From the NCBI RefSeq assembly GCF_900184735.1, contig NZ_LT855392.1, positions 30,194 to 94,193 of the forward strand: a DNA stretch of 64,000 nucleotides, given 5' to 3'. A model generated the notes under the pieces. That model was not told where the DNA came from and did not search any database. It was given only the letters and a program-made list of their open reading frames with translations. Of this stretch, positions 16,977-25,587 are shown in pieces. The first letter of the stretch is position 1; every line of letters begins with the position of its first letter. Made by a program: the position numbers and the translations under genes. The DNA comes from Paucisalibacillus globulus. GTDB lineage: Bacteria; Bacillota; Bacilli; Bacillales; Amphibacillaceae.

Positions 16977-18212
16977 ATGGCGAAATCTAAGCGTGATCCA
17001 AAGGCAGTAGAGTTAGCTAATAGAATTATAGAACAATATCAACCAGAATCCGTACAAGACATGCAGAATGCACTAAAAGATATATTTGGCCCTATGTTTG
17101 AAACGATGTTAAAAGGAGAAATGAATCATCATTTGGGCTTCAACTCCAATGATAAAGGGGAAAAGAACACAGATAATAGAAGAAACGGTTATGGAAAGAA
17201 AACCCTAAATACTAGTGCTGGTGAAGTAAAAATAGAAGTGCCACGAGATCGTGATGGCTCTTTTGAGCCTAAAATTATTCCTAAGCGTAAAAAGGATGTT
17301 TCCGAAATAGAGGATAAGGTAATTGCCATGTATGCACGCGGAATGTCTCAAAGAGATATTTCTTCAACAATAGAAGACATTTATGGCTTTTCAGTCTCTC
17401 ATGAGATGGTTTCTGATATCACTGATACCGTGCTGCCCGACTTAGAAGAATGGCAAACTCGTCCGTTAAATGACTGTTATCCATTTGTATTTGTGGACTG
17501 CATGTACACAACCATTCGCAATCAATATGAAACAAAGAAGTATGCCGTGTATACTATTTTAGGTTATACCATGGAAGGAAAAAAGGACATTCTTGGTCTA
17601 TGGCTAAATGAAACGGAAAGCAAGCATAAATGGATGCAAATCTTCGATGAAATAAAGGCTAGAGGGGTCGAAGATATCTTCTTTATTTCTATGGATGGCG
17701 TATCTGGATTAGAGGAAGGTGCCCGCTCCATATTCCCTGATGTCATCGTTCAACGATGCATTGTACATTTAATTCGGAATTCCATTAGATACGTCCCAAG
17801 TAAAGATTACAAAGCATTTACCTCCTCTTTACGAAAGGTTTATGGAGCTCAGAGTCTAAAGGCTTGTCAAAGTACATTTGAAACCTTTAAACAACAATGG
17901 TCTGCTTACCCAGGAGCTATTGACGTCTGGGAACGTAATTTTGAGCACGTTGAACAACTATATGATTTTGGTAGTGCGGTCCGCAGAATTATGTATACCA
18001 CTAATGCGGTGGAAAGTATCCACTCTAGCTTTAGAAAAGCAACCAAAAAAGGAGCATTCCCAAACGAGAATGCCCTACTAAAAGTTCTTTATTTACGAGT
18101 TAAAGAATTAGAAAATAAATGGGAAGGTGGTCATATCCAAAACTGGTCCATAGCCATGAACCAGCTATTAATGGATGACCGATTAAAGGATAGGGTTCTC
18201 AAATATATCTAG
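16977..18212 (+). CDS. IS256-family transposase
   Basis: The 411-residue protein is a full-length mutator-type DDE transposase: first Asp in FVFVDCMYTTIR, second in FFISMDGVSG, Glu in TTNAVESIHSSFRKATK, plus the family marker QRCIVHLIRNS. The reading frame is intact, so the element could be active. The ATG at 16977 was chosen; the upstream ATG at 16956 would place the start before the GGGGAG site. Confidence 0.93.
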   Translation: MAKSKRDPKAVELANRIIEQYQPESVQDMQNALKDIFGPMFETMLKGEMNHHLGFNSNDKGEKNTDNRRNGYGKKTLNTSAGEVKIEVPRDRDGSFEPKIIPKRKKDVSEIEDKVIAMYARGMSQRDISSTIEDIYGFSVSHEMVSDITDTVLPDLEEWQTRPLNDCYPFVFVDCMYTTIRNQYETKKYAVYTILGYTMEGKKDILGLWLNETESKHKWMQIFDEIKARGVEDIFFISMDGVSGLEEGARSIFPDVIVQRCIVHLIRNSIRYVPSKDYKAFTSSLRKVYGAQSLKACQSTFETFKQQWSAYPGAIDVWERNFEHVEQLYDFGSAVRRIMYTTNAVESIHSSFRKATKKGAFPNENALLKVLYLRVKELENKWEGGHIQNWSIAMNQLLMDDRLKDRVLKYI

Positions 18213-18296
18213 GTGTGTGATTAACACTTACACACTTTATTTGACAAACCCCTAATTGGGGAGAAAAAATGTCCTTTTTCTTCTTGATGAACATGA

Positions 18297-18839
18297 TTAT
18301 TCCTCCAACAAATAACCTGCTTGCCTCAATGCTTCACAAGCCTCATCCAATTGCGTCTCACTATCCGCTTCAATCGTATGTAAATGAACCCCTTCAGTTA
18401 AGTTGGATAATAGAGAAGCGCCTGTTTTTCTTAATTCTGCTAAGAAAACATCTACTTCCCGTCTGTTTTTTACCATTAAGGAACCCGTGATGTCCCCGTA
18501 TATTGGATGTTCTACCATGACATTTCGAATAGTAACTCCATAATCAACTAATGTATATAACTCATCAGCAGTTTGTTCCGGTGTATGTTGAACCACAATT
18601 ACTCTTGATATTTTCTGTTCATTGTTGTTCTCTTTTAAATACACATAACCTCTTGCAGTTGCAATAATCGGTTCTCCTGTCGCCTTAAGTAAAGAAATAT
18701 CTTGCACAATCACTTGCCGACTAACATTCGTGCGAGTAGATAATTCCTTCCCTGTAATTGGATCGGCCTCTTCTTTTAACCAGGACAAGATTAATTTCCT
18801 TCGTTTTTCCCCAAGAATCTTATTGGTTTCTCTGCTCAT
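18297..18839 (-). CDS. niaR: NiaR (YrxA) niacin-responsive transcriptional repressor
   Basis: The 180-residue protein has an N-terminal HTH (residues 12-70, ELSTRTNVSRQVIVQDISLL) and a C-terminal 3H domain, named for three conserved His seen here in HPIYGDITG, GVHLHTI and the VVQHTPE region. NiaR represses NAD-biosynthesis and niacin-transport genes when nicotinate is plentiful. The start MSRETN was preferred over an upstream ATG because GGGGG lies in front. A palindrome in front of the divergent transporter genes (18976) is a candidate target. Confidence 0.87.
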   Translation of the reverse strand: MSRETNKILGEKRRKLILSWLKEEADPITGKELSTRTNVSRQVIVQDISLLKATGEPIIATARGYVYLKENNNEQKISRVIVVQHTPEQTADELYTLVDYGVTIRNVMVEHPIYGDITGSLMVKNRREVDVFLAELRKTGASLLSNLTEGVHLHTIEADSETQLDEACEALRQAGYLLEE

Positions 18840-18963
18840 CTTCAAAACCCCCGTATAATATTTAAACAATTATCGAATGAATAACATATCTACTATTATA
18901 TCCTATCACTCTTTACCCGCAACAAACTATAAAACAAAATTAATGATTGATTTTTATCTCACG

Positions 18964-18995
18964 TTGTGTAAATATATGTGTAAAGACACATGTAA
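18964..18995 (+). promoter_or_regulatory. Palindromic operator, candidate NiaR site
   Basis: ATGTGT AAAG ACACAT (18976-18991) is a perfect 6-base inverted repeat, preceded by a half-site-like TTGTGTAAAT. TGTGTAAAGACACA resembles the TGTCTTTACACA-type NiaR sites I recall from Bacillales NAD genes. It lies between niaR and a transporter operon, 50 bases before the first start codon. Assignment is inference. Confidence 0.5.
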
Positions 18996-19041
18996 AATCA
19001 AATTGTATTTTACTATCAATCTACTAAAGGAGACAAACGAA

Positions 19042-19230
19042 ATGAGTGGAAAACTTTCCAAGCGCTTATGGGGGTTTGTGATTATTGTAACAATCCTCCT
19101 AGCTTACATTATCCCATATACTGTTTTATCAGACGTGCATGCATGGTATGGGAGTTTTTTATTTTGGGGAATAGCTGGCCTTATCATCATATTGGCAAAC
19201 ATTGTGCTTACTAGGGATTGGAGAGAGTAA
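19042..19230 (+). CDS. Small membrane protein accompanying an SSS symporter
   Basis: The 62-residue protein has two membrane helices (about residues 8-26 and 35-55) and a short RDWRE tail. Small proteins of this kind (DUF997/DUF3311 type) commonly precede sodium:solute symporter genes, as YhdT precedes PanF. AAAGGAGA precedes ATG. Its TAA stop is one base before the TTG start of the symporter, so translation is probably coupled. Confidence 0.7.
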   Translation: MSGKLSKRLWGFVIIVTILLAYIIPYTVLSDVHAWYGSFLFWGIAGLIIILANIVLTRDWRE

Positions 19231-19231
19231 A

Positions 19232-20701
19232 TTGAATACAAGCTTAATTATCTGGGGAATTATTGTTTACATTATTATTGCATCCGCTATTGCATTGTTA
19301 TCCCGAAAAGGAAATCTTCCGGGAATGTCAGGTTACTTTATTGGTAACAGGAAAATGAACGGGATATTATCCGCTCTAAGCTATAGCGCAACAACCTATA
19401 GTGCTTTTATGATGGTTGGTCTAGCAGGGCTTACCTATCAAGGTGGTGTAGGTGCATTAGGCTTTGAAATAATTTATTTTATAGGGGTTTCATTAATATT
19501 AATCTTCGGACCAAGATTTTGGTTAGCTGGGAAAAAGAATGGTTATGTGACACCCTCTGAAATGCTTGGAGATCGTTACCAGAGTAAAACGGCCGCTGCT
19601 GTTATTGCACTAATGAGTTGTTTATTTTTGATTCCTTATAGCGCCGTACAATTAGCTGGAGTTGGTTATCTATTACAAGGAATGACCGATAATGCCATTC
19701 CATTTTCAGTTGGGGTCATTATTGCAGTTGTTCTTGCAGTATTCTTTTCATACACGGCAGGGATTCGTTCAGTTGTATGGACGGACTCCCTACAAGCAAT
19801 ATTCATGATCATTACGTCGACTATTGTTGTTGTCATCATTGTCAATTCACTCGGAGGCTTTGGTCAGTTTTTCGAAAATCTGCGAGTAGAACAACCAGAG
19901 TCACTAACTGTTCCAGGCAATGGATACTTTAGTTTCCTAACTTTTCTAGGATTAACGATTCCATGGTTCTTCTTTAGTATCTCGAATCCTCAAGTGAGTC
20001 AACGATTATTTATGCCGAATTCTTTTAAAGGATTACGACAAATGTTAATCGGATTTCTTGTTTTTGGATTTATCTATACGTTTGTTTCTGTTATGTGGGG
20101 ATTCTCTGCATTACAGCTATTCCCAGATTTAGAAAAAGCAGATTTAGCAACACCTTCATTACTATCTTCTGATGTCGTTCCACCGCTATTAGGTGTTATA
20201 GTAATGGTTGGAATCTTGGCAGCCGCTGTATCTACAATTGATTCTATTATGCTGACTTTATCTTCCATGTTTGCACGAGATGTTTACGGAAACATAAAGA
20301 GTCGTCCAGATGATAAAAAGCAGTTGAAGGTAGGTAAGATTGTAATTCCTATCATTGCAATATTAGCTTATGCTTTTGCAGAATTGGAATTAAACCTAAT
20401 AGCTGTACTATCAGTTGCTGCTTCTTCCGGTTTAATAGTAGGGGTACCAGCCATTGTAGGTACATTTTTCTGGAAACGTGGAACCGCTTCTGGTGTTATT
20501 GTCAGTGTAATTGTTAGTGCATTAATTGTATTAATTCTTGAAGCAACTGGAGCAAAGCCACTTGGATTAGGTTCAGGTATTTGGGGGCTAATACTATCAA
20601 CAGTGTTATTTGTAGGCGTTAGTTTGGTGACTCAGGCACCTAAGGAGAAAGCTGAAGAATTCTTGAACTTAATGAAGGAACATCGTAACAAAACGGTTTA
20701 A
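19232..20701 (+). CDS. Sodium:solute symporter (SSS family), substrate unknown
   Basis: The 489-residue protein has about 13 hydrophobic segments and SSS hallmarks: a YSATTYSAFMMVG unwound first-helix region, GGVGALG, and WTDSLQAIFM. The start is TTG 19232 with GGAGAG upstream, directly after the small partner. The gene pair is divergent from niaR and sits behind a NiaR-like palindrome, so nicotinate or a related NAD precursor is a possible substrate; proline or pantothenate would be the default family alternatives. Confidence 0.8.
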   Translation: MNTSLIIWGIIVYIIIASAIALLSRKGNLPGMSGYFIGNRKMNGILSALSYSATTYSAFMMVGLAGLTYQGGVGALGFEIIYFIGVSLILIFGPRFWLAGKKNGYVTPSEMLGDRYQSKTAAAVIALMSCLFLIPYSAVQLAGVGYLLQGMTDNAIPFSVGVIIAVVLAVFFSYTAGIRSVVWTDSLQAIFMIITSTIVVVIIVNSLGGFGQFFENLRVEQPESLTVPGNGYFSFLTFLGLTIPWFFFSISNPQVSQRLFMPNSFKGLRQMLIGFLVFGFIYTFVSVMWGFSALQLFPDLEKADLATPSLLSSDVVPPLLGVIVMVGILAAAVSTIDSIMLTLSSMFARDVYGNIKSRPDDKKQLKVGKIVIPIIAILAYAFAELELNLIAVLSVAASSGLIVGVPAIVGTFFWKRGTASGVIVSVIVSALIVLILEATGAKPLGLGSGIWGLILSTVLFVGVSLVTQAPKEKAEEFLNLMKEHRNKTV

Positions 20702-20705
20702 CTAT

Positions 20706-20744
20706 AAAAAGTCCGTGATTATTAGGTATCACGGACTTTTTTCT
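20706..20744 (+). terminator. Terminator of the SSS symporter operon
   Basis: AAAAAGTCCGTGAT and ATCACGGACTTTTTT form a perfect 9-base GC-rich stem with loop, flanked by A and T runs; probably bidirectional. Confidence 0.9.
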
Positions 20745-20830
20745 ATTTCTTGGGGTTAATATGTCGATGAGAGGCTCTATCAACTCTTTTTTCTTGATTG
20801 CCACTAAGAAATATACATGACCACCTCAAG

Positions 20831-21502
20831 CTATTCTGCTAATGGAACAATACATGATTCATCATTATTCTTTGCGGCATTGACATAGCTGGAAACATTA
20901 TAAGCTGTTAGTTCTTCCGGTTCTACTTGAAATAAAAACTCTCTTGCTTCAACCGGTTCCAACCGTTCGGGTGTAATCCACTCATCTTCCATAGCCTTTG
21001 GTAAAATAATGGGCTCACGATGATGGATTTCTTTCATAAATAGATTAGAGTCACGTGTTAGAATCGTACAAGTAAATAAATCCTTATCATGCTGACTCCA
21101 CTTATCCCATAAACCGGCAAAGGCAAATAATTTTCGATTCGCAACATGGATACGTTTTGGTTGCTTGCTGCCATCTTCATTTCTTTTCCATTCATAAAAA
21201 CTATCCGCTATCACTAAGCAACGTTTGCGGGACATAAGATTTTTAAAGCTTGGCTTTTCGTGTGCGGATTCACTTCTAGCATTGATCATCTTGTAGCCAA
21301 TTTTCTCATCCTTTGCCCATGAAGGTACAAGACCCCAGCGCAGATAACCCGCTCGTTTTCTTTTTCCGTCATGGATTATGGCAAGTACATTTTGTCCTGG
21401 TGCAACATTATAACTTGGATGATAGTCCCTTATTTCTTGTTCGAGTCCAAATTCCTCCAGAATCTCTAGTTCATCAGCTAGCATGGTATATCTTCCGCAC
21501 AT
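20831..21502 (-). CDS. SRAP-domain abasic-site processing protein (YedK/HMCES family)
   Basis: The 223-residue protein begins MCGRYTM, with the catalytic Cys at position 2 that forms a thiazolidine crosslink with abasic sites in single-stranded DNA. Other SRAP marks are NVAPGQ (Asn), ARSES (Glu-rich loop around NARSES), SFYEWKR and HHREPIILP (active-site His). The start is fixed by the need for Cys2. It protects stalled forks with AP sites. Confidence 0.92.
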   Translation of the reverse strand: MCGRYTMLADELEILEEFGLEQEIRDYHPSYNVAPGQNVLAIIHDGKRKRAGYLRWGLVPSWAKDEKIGYKMINARSESAHEKPSFKNLMSRKRCLVIADSFYEWKRNEDGSKQPKRIHVANRKLFAFAGLWDKWSQHDKDLFTCTILTRDSNLFMKEIHHREPIILPKAMEDEWITPERLEPVEAREFLFQVEPEELTAYNVSSYVNAAKNNDESCIVPLAE

Positions 21503-21518
21503 ATAACAAATCCTCCAA

Positions 21519-22514
21519 TCAAAAAATACTTAAATCCCATTGTGATGCGATATGCTTTAATAATTTCATTCCTGCAACACTATTACCTCTTTCCTCAAGT
21601 GCAGGGCCATAAACCCCAATCCCGCATCCTTCTATAAAAGGAAATTGTGCGTTTCTCACCCTTGGCGGCGCTAGGGCAACAATCCCACCTGACACACCAC
21701 TTTTCGCTGGAATACCAACATAAGTTGCAAATTTTCCCGATGCATCATACATCCCACATGTTAGCATGATTGCTTTGGTAATTCGAGCGATTTGTCGGGG
21801 TATTATTTCCTCCTCACTATCTGGATCTTCTCCATCATTAGCTAGAATTAGCCCAATCTTAGCTAAATCGGTAACTGTCGTTTCGATGGAACACTGTTTA
21901 AAGTAGGTTTCTAATGTAACATCAAGTGGTGACTCAAGAGATTCTGTTTCTAATAAATAATAACCAATAGCACGATTCCTTGCAGATGTCTCATCTTCTG
22001 ATGCAAAGACTTGTTGATTAATGATTGGTCGATATCCAATCATCTTTTCCAACAGTTCGAAGACAGGCTCTAATTTCTCTTGTGAATTTTTCCCCTCAAG
22101 AAGGGAAGTTACCGTAATTGCCCCAGCGTTTACGAACGGATTAAAGGGTTTATTTGGACTTTTCATCTCTAAATGCATAATGGAGTTAAATGCCTCACCA
22201 GTAGGTTCAACATCCACCCGGTCCAACACATAACTTACCCCTCTTTCCATACAGGCAACAATAAAGGTAAGGATTTTTGAGATACTTTGGATCGTAAATG
22301 TAACATCCGTATCACCGGAAGTGATGTTCATCCCGTTTTTCCCATAAATGGCAATCCCAAGATGATCTGGATTAGCTTCTGCCAGTACTGGAATATAGGA
22401 TGCCACTTTTCCTTCTTCTGTTGTCTTCTGGTAAAAGGCCACCCAATCATCCACATAATTTTGCAACCATTCTTTATCTATTTGTGTATTTAAATTCATA
22501 GTTCCTTGAACCAT
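21519..22514 (-). CDS. glsA: Glutaminase A
   Basis: This 331-residue enzyme hydrolyses glutamine to glutamate and ammonia. The serine-dependent beta-lactamase-like fold shows the SxxK pair in TIQSISKILTF, the NAGAITV segment and the SGVSGGIVA loop. The start at 22514 follows AGGTGAG; an ATG five codons later (MNLNTQ) is an alternative and would give the more usual 325 residues. It lies 16 bases downstream... of the SRAP gene's start side, so the two minus-strand genes are probably cotranscribed, glutaminase first. Confidence 0.92.
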   Translation of the reverse strand: MVQGTMNLNTQIDKEWLQNYVDDWVAFYQKTTEEGKVASYIPVLAEANPDHLGIAIYGKNGMNITSGDTDVTFTIQSISKILTFIVACMERGVSYVLDRVDVEPTGEAFNSIMHLEMKSPNKPFNPFVNAGAITVTSLLEGKNSQEKLEPVFELLEKMIGYRPIINQQVFASEDETSARNRAIGYYLLETESLESPLDVTLETYFKQCSIETTVTDLAKIGLILANDGEDPDSEEEIIPRQIARITKAIMLTCGMYDASGKFATYVGIPAKSGVSGGIVALAPPRVRNAQFPFIEGCGIGVYGPALEERGNSVAGMKLLKHIASQWDLSIF

Positions 22515-22596
22515 AATACTCACCTCAACTTCTAAGCATTACAACATACTATCTCTAGTATGCATCGTTACGATATGGATAATGATTTTATTTGTA

Positions 22597-22636
22597 CAAA
22601 AAAACAGTGGGAGAATCAACCTCCCCACTGTTTGTA
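22597..22636 (-). terminator. Terminator of the acyltransferase gene
   Basis: AAACAGTGGGAG pairs with CTCCCCACTGTTT across a short loop, with an A-run on the plus-strand left giving U on the minus transcript. Confidence 0.85.
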
Positions 22637-22652
22637 TATTCCCAGATGTATT

Positions 22653-23417
22653 TTATCGTGTAGTAATGGCGTAATCCTCTTTGATTTCTTCCTGATTAAT
22701 TGTTTGAGGCAGACCTGACTGAACAATATCTTGAAGCTTATTAGCAAGCTCGGCGCTTTTTAGCGTTTGATAGGACTCAGGAAAAATCGGTTCATGAATG
22801 GTCATCTCTACCGTTGCACCTTTAACTCGCCCACCATTTTCCTCTAGCATTTTATAAGTTCCATTGATTGTCACCGGAACGATTGGAACATTTGCTTTTG
22901 TAGCTAAACGGAGACTGCCTGGTTTAAATTCACTAAGTGCAGCTCCTTTACTTCTCGTGCCTTCTGGAAAAATCACAAGGGAATATCCGTTTTTCAGATT
23001 TTCAATCCCTTGGTTAATCGCCTTCATGGACTGACGACGATCTGTACGGTCAATAAATACACAATTTAATAGTCCCATCCAAGTTCTAATAATGGGCAAC
23101 TTATTAATTTCTTTCTTCGCAATAAAGCCGATTGGTTTACCAAGATGTCCTAAGAAGGATAGAATATCAAATAAACCTTGATGGTTTGCAACGTATAACA
23201 CGGCACCTTCTGGTATTTTTTCTCTCCCTGTAACTTGAACATTCGTGCCAGTAGCTTTCATCACTTTTGCCGAGACATTTTTCGGTGTTTCGAATATTTC
23301 TTTTCTTATTTCATTTGAAGTCGGTTGTAGATACAATTTCTTTGCTCTTTGTAGTTTAAAAATACTTCCTATAACTAATAAAACTGCGTACGTATAAATC
23401 TTGAAAGTAAATAGCAT
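22653..23417 (-). CDS. plsC: 1-acyl-sn-glycerol-3-phosphate acyltransferase
   Basis: The 254-residue membrane-associated enzyme makes phosphatidic acid. It has an N-terminal hydrophobic anchor, the NHQGLFD box (HX4D, catalytic), RTDRRQ, the FPEGTRSKG glycerol-phosphate binding box, and the VPIVPVTINGTY block. It is longer than B. subtilis YhdO/PlsC by an N-terminal extension. GGGGGAAC precedes ATG. Confidence 0.87.
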   Translation of the reverse strand: MLFTFKIYTYAVLLVIGSIFKLQRAKKLYLQPTSNEIRKEIFETPKNVSAKVMKATGTNVQVTGREKIPEGAVLYVANHQGLFDILSFLGHLGKPIGFIAKKEINKLPIIRTWMGLLNCVFIDRTDRRQSMKAINQGIENLKNGYSLVIFPEGTRSKGAALSEFKPGSLRLATKANVPIVPVTINGTYKMLEENGGRVKGATVEMTIHEPIFPESYQTLKSAELANKLQDIVQSGLPQTINQEEIKEDYAITTR

Positions 23418-23482
23418 AATGTTCCCCCCAAGACTCTATTATACTGCTTAGTCGATGATGTTCAAGGTACATTTGCTATCCG

Positions 23483-24001
23483 TTAATAATCCTCATTAAT
23501 CCGTTGCTCTATTTTCTTAGTAATCTCATCACTAAGTTCTCTATCATGAAAGAGGTCGTACCAAGAGTTGTCTCTTCCAGCTAGCCCTTCCAGGTCCAAT
23601 AATATAAACCATATTACTTCTAAACTTTTCTTTATAGATGATTCTTCCTCTTCTGTAATGGACCCCTTCTTCAACGCTTCATCTAGGATGAGTTGAACTT
23701 CTCTCAGCATATGTCCTATTTCATGAATATTGTTGGAATGAGTATAGAACCTCATTTGTTTTTCCCACAATTCTCTTTTATAGTTTGATAACAATTGTTT
23801 CCCGTGTTCCGTCTCGAGTGCCTCTTCAATATTCATCTCTTTCATATCTCTTATTAAATATCGTGTATCACTAACTAAATGATAATAGTCCATGCCAGCT
23901 TCATTTTTCATATTTCGTATGTCTTTATATAATGATGAACTTAAGAGCATTAGCAGAAAACAACTTAAACCTAATAACCCAATCACCAAATTCTTTTTCA
24001 T
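23483..24001 (-). CDS. Membrane-anchored helical protein, unknown function
   Basis: The 172-residue protein has one N-terminal membrane helix (about residues 4-25) followed by a charged, all-helical domain probably outside the membrane. No cleavage motif is obvious, so it may stay anchored. No family recognised. It is monocistronic in appearance, lying between the CAP-domain gene and plsC on the same strand. Confidence 0.55.
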   Translation of the reverse strand: MKKNLVIGLLGLSCFLLMLLSSSLYKDIRNMKNEAGMDYYHLVSDTRYLIRDMKEMNIEEALETEHGKQLLSNYKRELWEKQMRFYTHSNNIHEIGHMLREVQLILDEALKKGSITEEEESSIKKSLEVIWFILLDLEGLAGRDNSWYDLFHDRELSDEITKKIEQRINEDY

Positions 24002-24102
24002 TATATCCCCACCAATGTTCTAGTATCTCATTAATATTAACATAAAATTCTGAATAAAATAAGCAAGAAAAAGGACGATATACTCTTTATACCGTCCCAT
24101 CA

Positions 24103-25269
24103 CTACTTTCCAATAAATTGTTGGGTCCATACAATATCTTCTTTCACAAAACCCACGCCAATATGCGTATAATTGGCATTTAGAATATTCGCACGGTGGC
24201 CTTCACTATTCATCCAGGCTTGCACCACCTCTTCAGGTGTAAATTGACCTCTTGCTATATTTTCACCTGCAGAATAGTAGGTTACACCAAACTGGTCCAT
24301 CATATCAAAGGGGGATCCGTATGTTGGACTTGTGTGATCGAAATAATCGTGTTCAGCCATATCAACTGACTTTGCACGGGCTGTTTCTGCGAGTTTTTCG
24401 TCCAACTTTAACGGTGCTAGACCTTGTTTTACTCGTTCAATATTCGTTAGTTCAATAACTTGTTTTTCAAATACCTCTTGGTTTACATCGTGATCCAGTC
24501 GTTTAATAAACTGCTGTGTCCAATGAAATCCATCATCGGAAAATCCAATCCCAATATGGGTGAATTCCGGATGCAGGATATTTTCCTTATGACCAACACT
24601 TGCCATCCAAGCCTGAACTACTTCTTGTGGTGAAGTTTGACCTCTTGCTATATTTTCACCTGCCGAGTAATACTTCACGCCAAAACTAGTCATCATATCA
24701 AATGGAGAACCATATGTTGGACTAACATGAGAAAAATAGTCATTGACTGCCATATCAACTGATTTTTCCCGTGCAACTTTTGCTAATTTCTTATCTAGTT
24801 TCAACGGCTTTAAATCCTGCTTTTTTCTCTCTACATTGGTAAGCCTAAGTACTTCTTGTTCAAACTCCTCTTGGTCAACAATGACTTTTTTGGGTGAGTT
24901 TTCTTTCTGTTGATTCTGTTTTTCTTTAATTTGTTTTTGCTTGGTTTTAGATTTTTTCTTTAAAATCTCTTGTGTCGCTTTTTCTTGAACTCTAACCTTA
25001 TGTTCTGTTTCTTTTATGTCTTTTTCGTTCCTTATAGCTAGTACTTGTTTATTTAATCTCTTCCAATCGACCTGTGCTAATAGATTTTTATCCATATCTC
25101 CCGGTATGTGAAAATATTCATCTATAGTAGAAGCAATATATTTATAATAAGTACCATCCTTGAAAATATATCGTTCAAATCCTTTATTTTCTGCTGATAC
25201 GAATCCTGGCATTACAAAAATTGTAATAAATATAAAGAGTAATCCTTCTCGTATGTATTTATACTCCAT
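24103..25269 (-). CDS. Secreted protein with two tandem CAP (SCP/PR1) domains
   Basis: The 388-residue protein has a signal peptide (residues 8-26), a YkwD-type N-terminal segment, a KQ-rich linker (about residues 105-130) and two CAP domains of about 120 residues each. Both copies have the family blocks VERKKQDLKPLKLD / IERVKQGLAPLKLD, DYFSHVSPTYGSPFDMM / DYFDHTSPTYGSPFDMM, and AGENIARGQ, with His and Glu of the CAP cavity in both. Close similarity of the copies implies internal duplication. In Bacillaceae one CAP domain (YkwD) is usual. The molecular role is unknown. Confidence 0.85.
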   Translation of the reverse strand: MEYKYIREGLLFIFITIFVMPGFVSAENKGFERYIFKDGTYYKYIASTIDEYFHIPGDMDKNLLAQVDWKRLNKQVLAIRNEKDIKETEHKVRVQEKATQEILKKKSKTKQKQIKEKQNQQKENSPKKVIVDQEEFEQEVLRLTNVERKKQDLKPLKLDKKLAKVAREKSVDMAVNDYFSHVSPTYGSPFDMMTSFGVKYYSAGENIARGQTSPQEVVQAWMASVGHKENILHPEFTHIGIGFSDDGFHWTQQFIKRLDHDVNQEVFEKQVIELTNIERVKQGLAPLKLDEKLAETARAKSVDMAEHDYFDHTSPTYGSPFDMMDQFGVTYYSAGENIARGQFTPEEVVQAWMNSEGHRANILNANYTHIGVGFVKEDIVWTQQFIGK

Positions 25270-25517
25270 GTTGCTTACACCCCTTTACACCAATTCTCTA
25301 CAAGGATTCGACAATTCTTATGTTCATTATCGCATGTTTTTTCAAGAATGAATTTTCCAGTTTTATTACAATTGAATAAAACTGTAAAGCAATTGAAACT
25401 TGAGTTCGCAGTAAATATGGCTTATTTTATATAGTAGCGTCACATTTTTAGACTTAACCCAATTATTGCTAATAATGTTAACTAGATTGCAGATAATAAT
25501 AATATATTGTCTTTAAC

Positions 25518-25538
25518 ACCCATAAATTTTTTGTCGAA
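25518..25538 (+). promoter_or_regulatory. Candidate SigI-type promoter of mreBH
   Basis: ACCC (25518-25521) followed after 13 bases by CGAA (25535-25538) resembles the SigI promoter pattern known for B. subtilis mreBH and lytE. It lies about 50 bases before the mreBH start. The -35 element is one C short of the usual ACCCC, so this is tentative. Confidence 0.35.
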
Positions 25539-25587
25539 CTAGAATGTTATATCGAAATACTATTCGTCATCATTGGAGGAACTCATT

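Larger units (their letters stand above)
16849..18274 (+). mobile_element. IS256-family insertion sequence, complete
   Basis: About 1.43 kb with imperfect inverted ends. The left end begins GGGCAGTTTTTCTC (16849) and the right end, read on the minus strand from 18274, begins GGACATTTTTTCTC; homology extends over roughly 48 bases with a two-base gap and ends with TGTGTAAGT on both sides. One transposase gene fills the element. No 8-base target duplication is seen (TAAATAAA on the left, TTTTTCTT on the right). It sits between convergent genes (AGCS symporter and niaR) and interrupts no gene. Confidence 0.85.
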
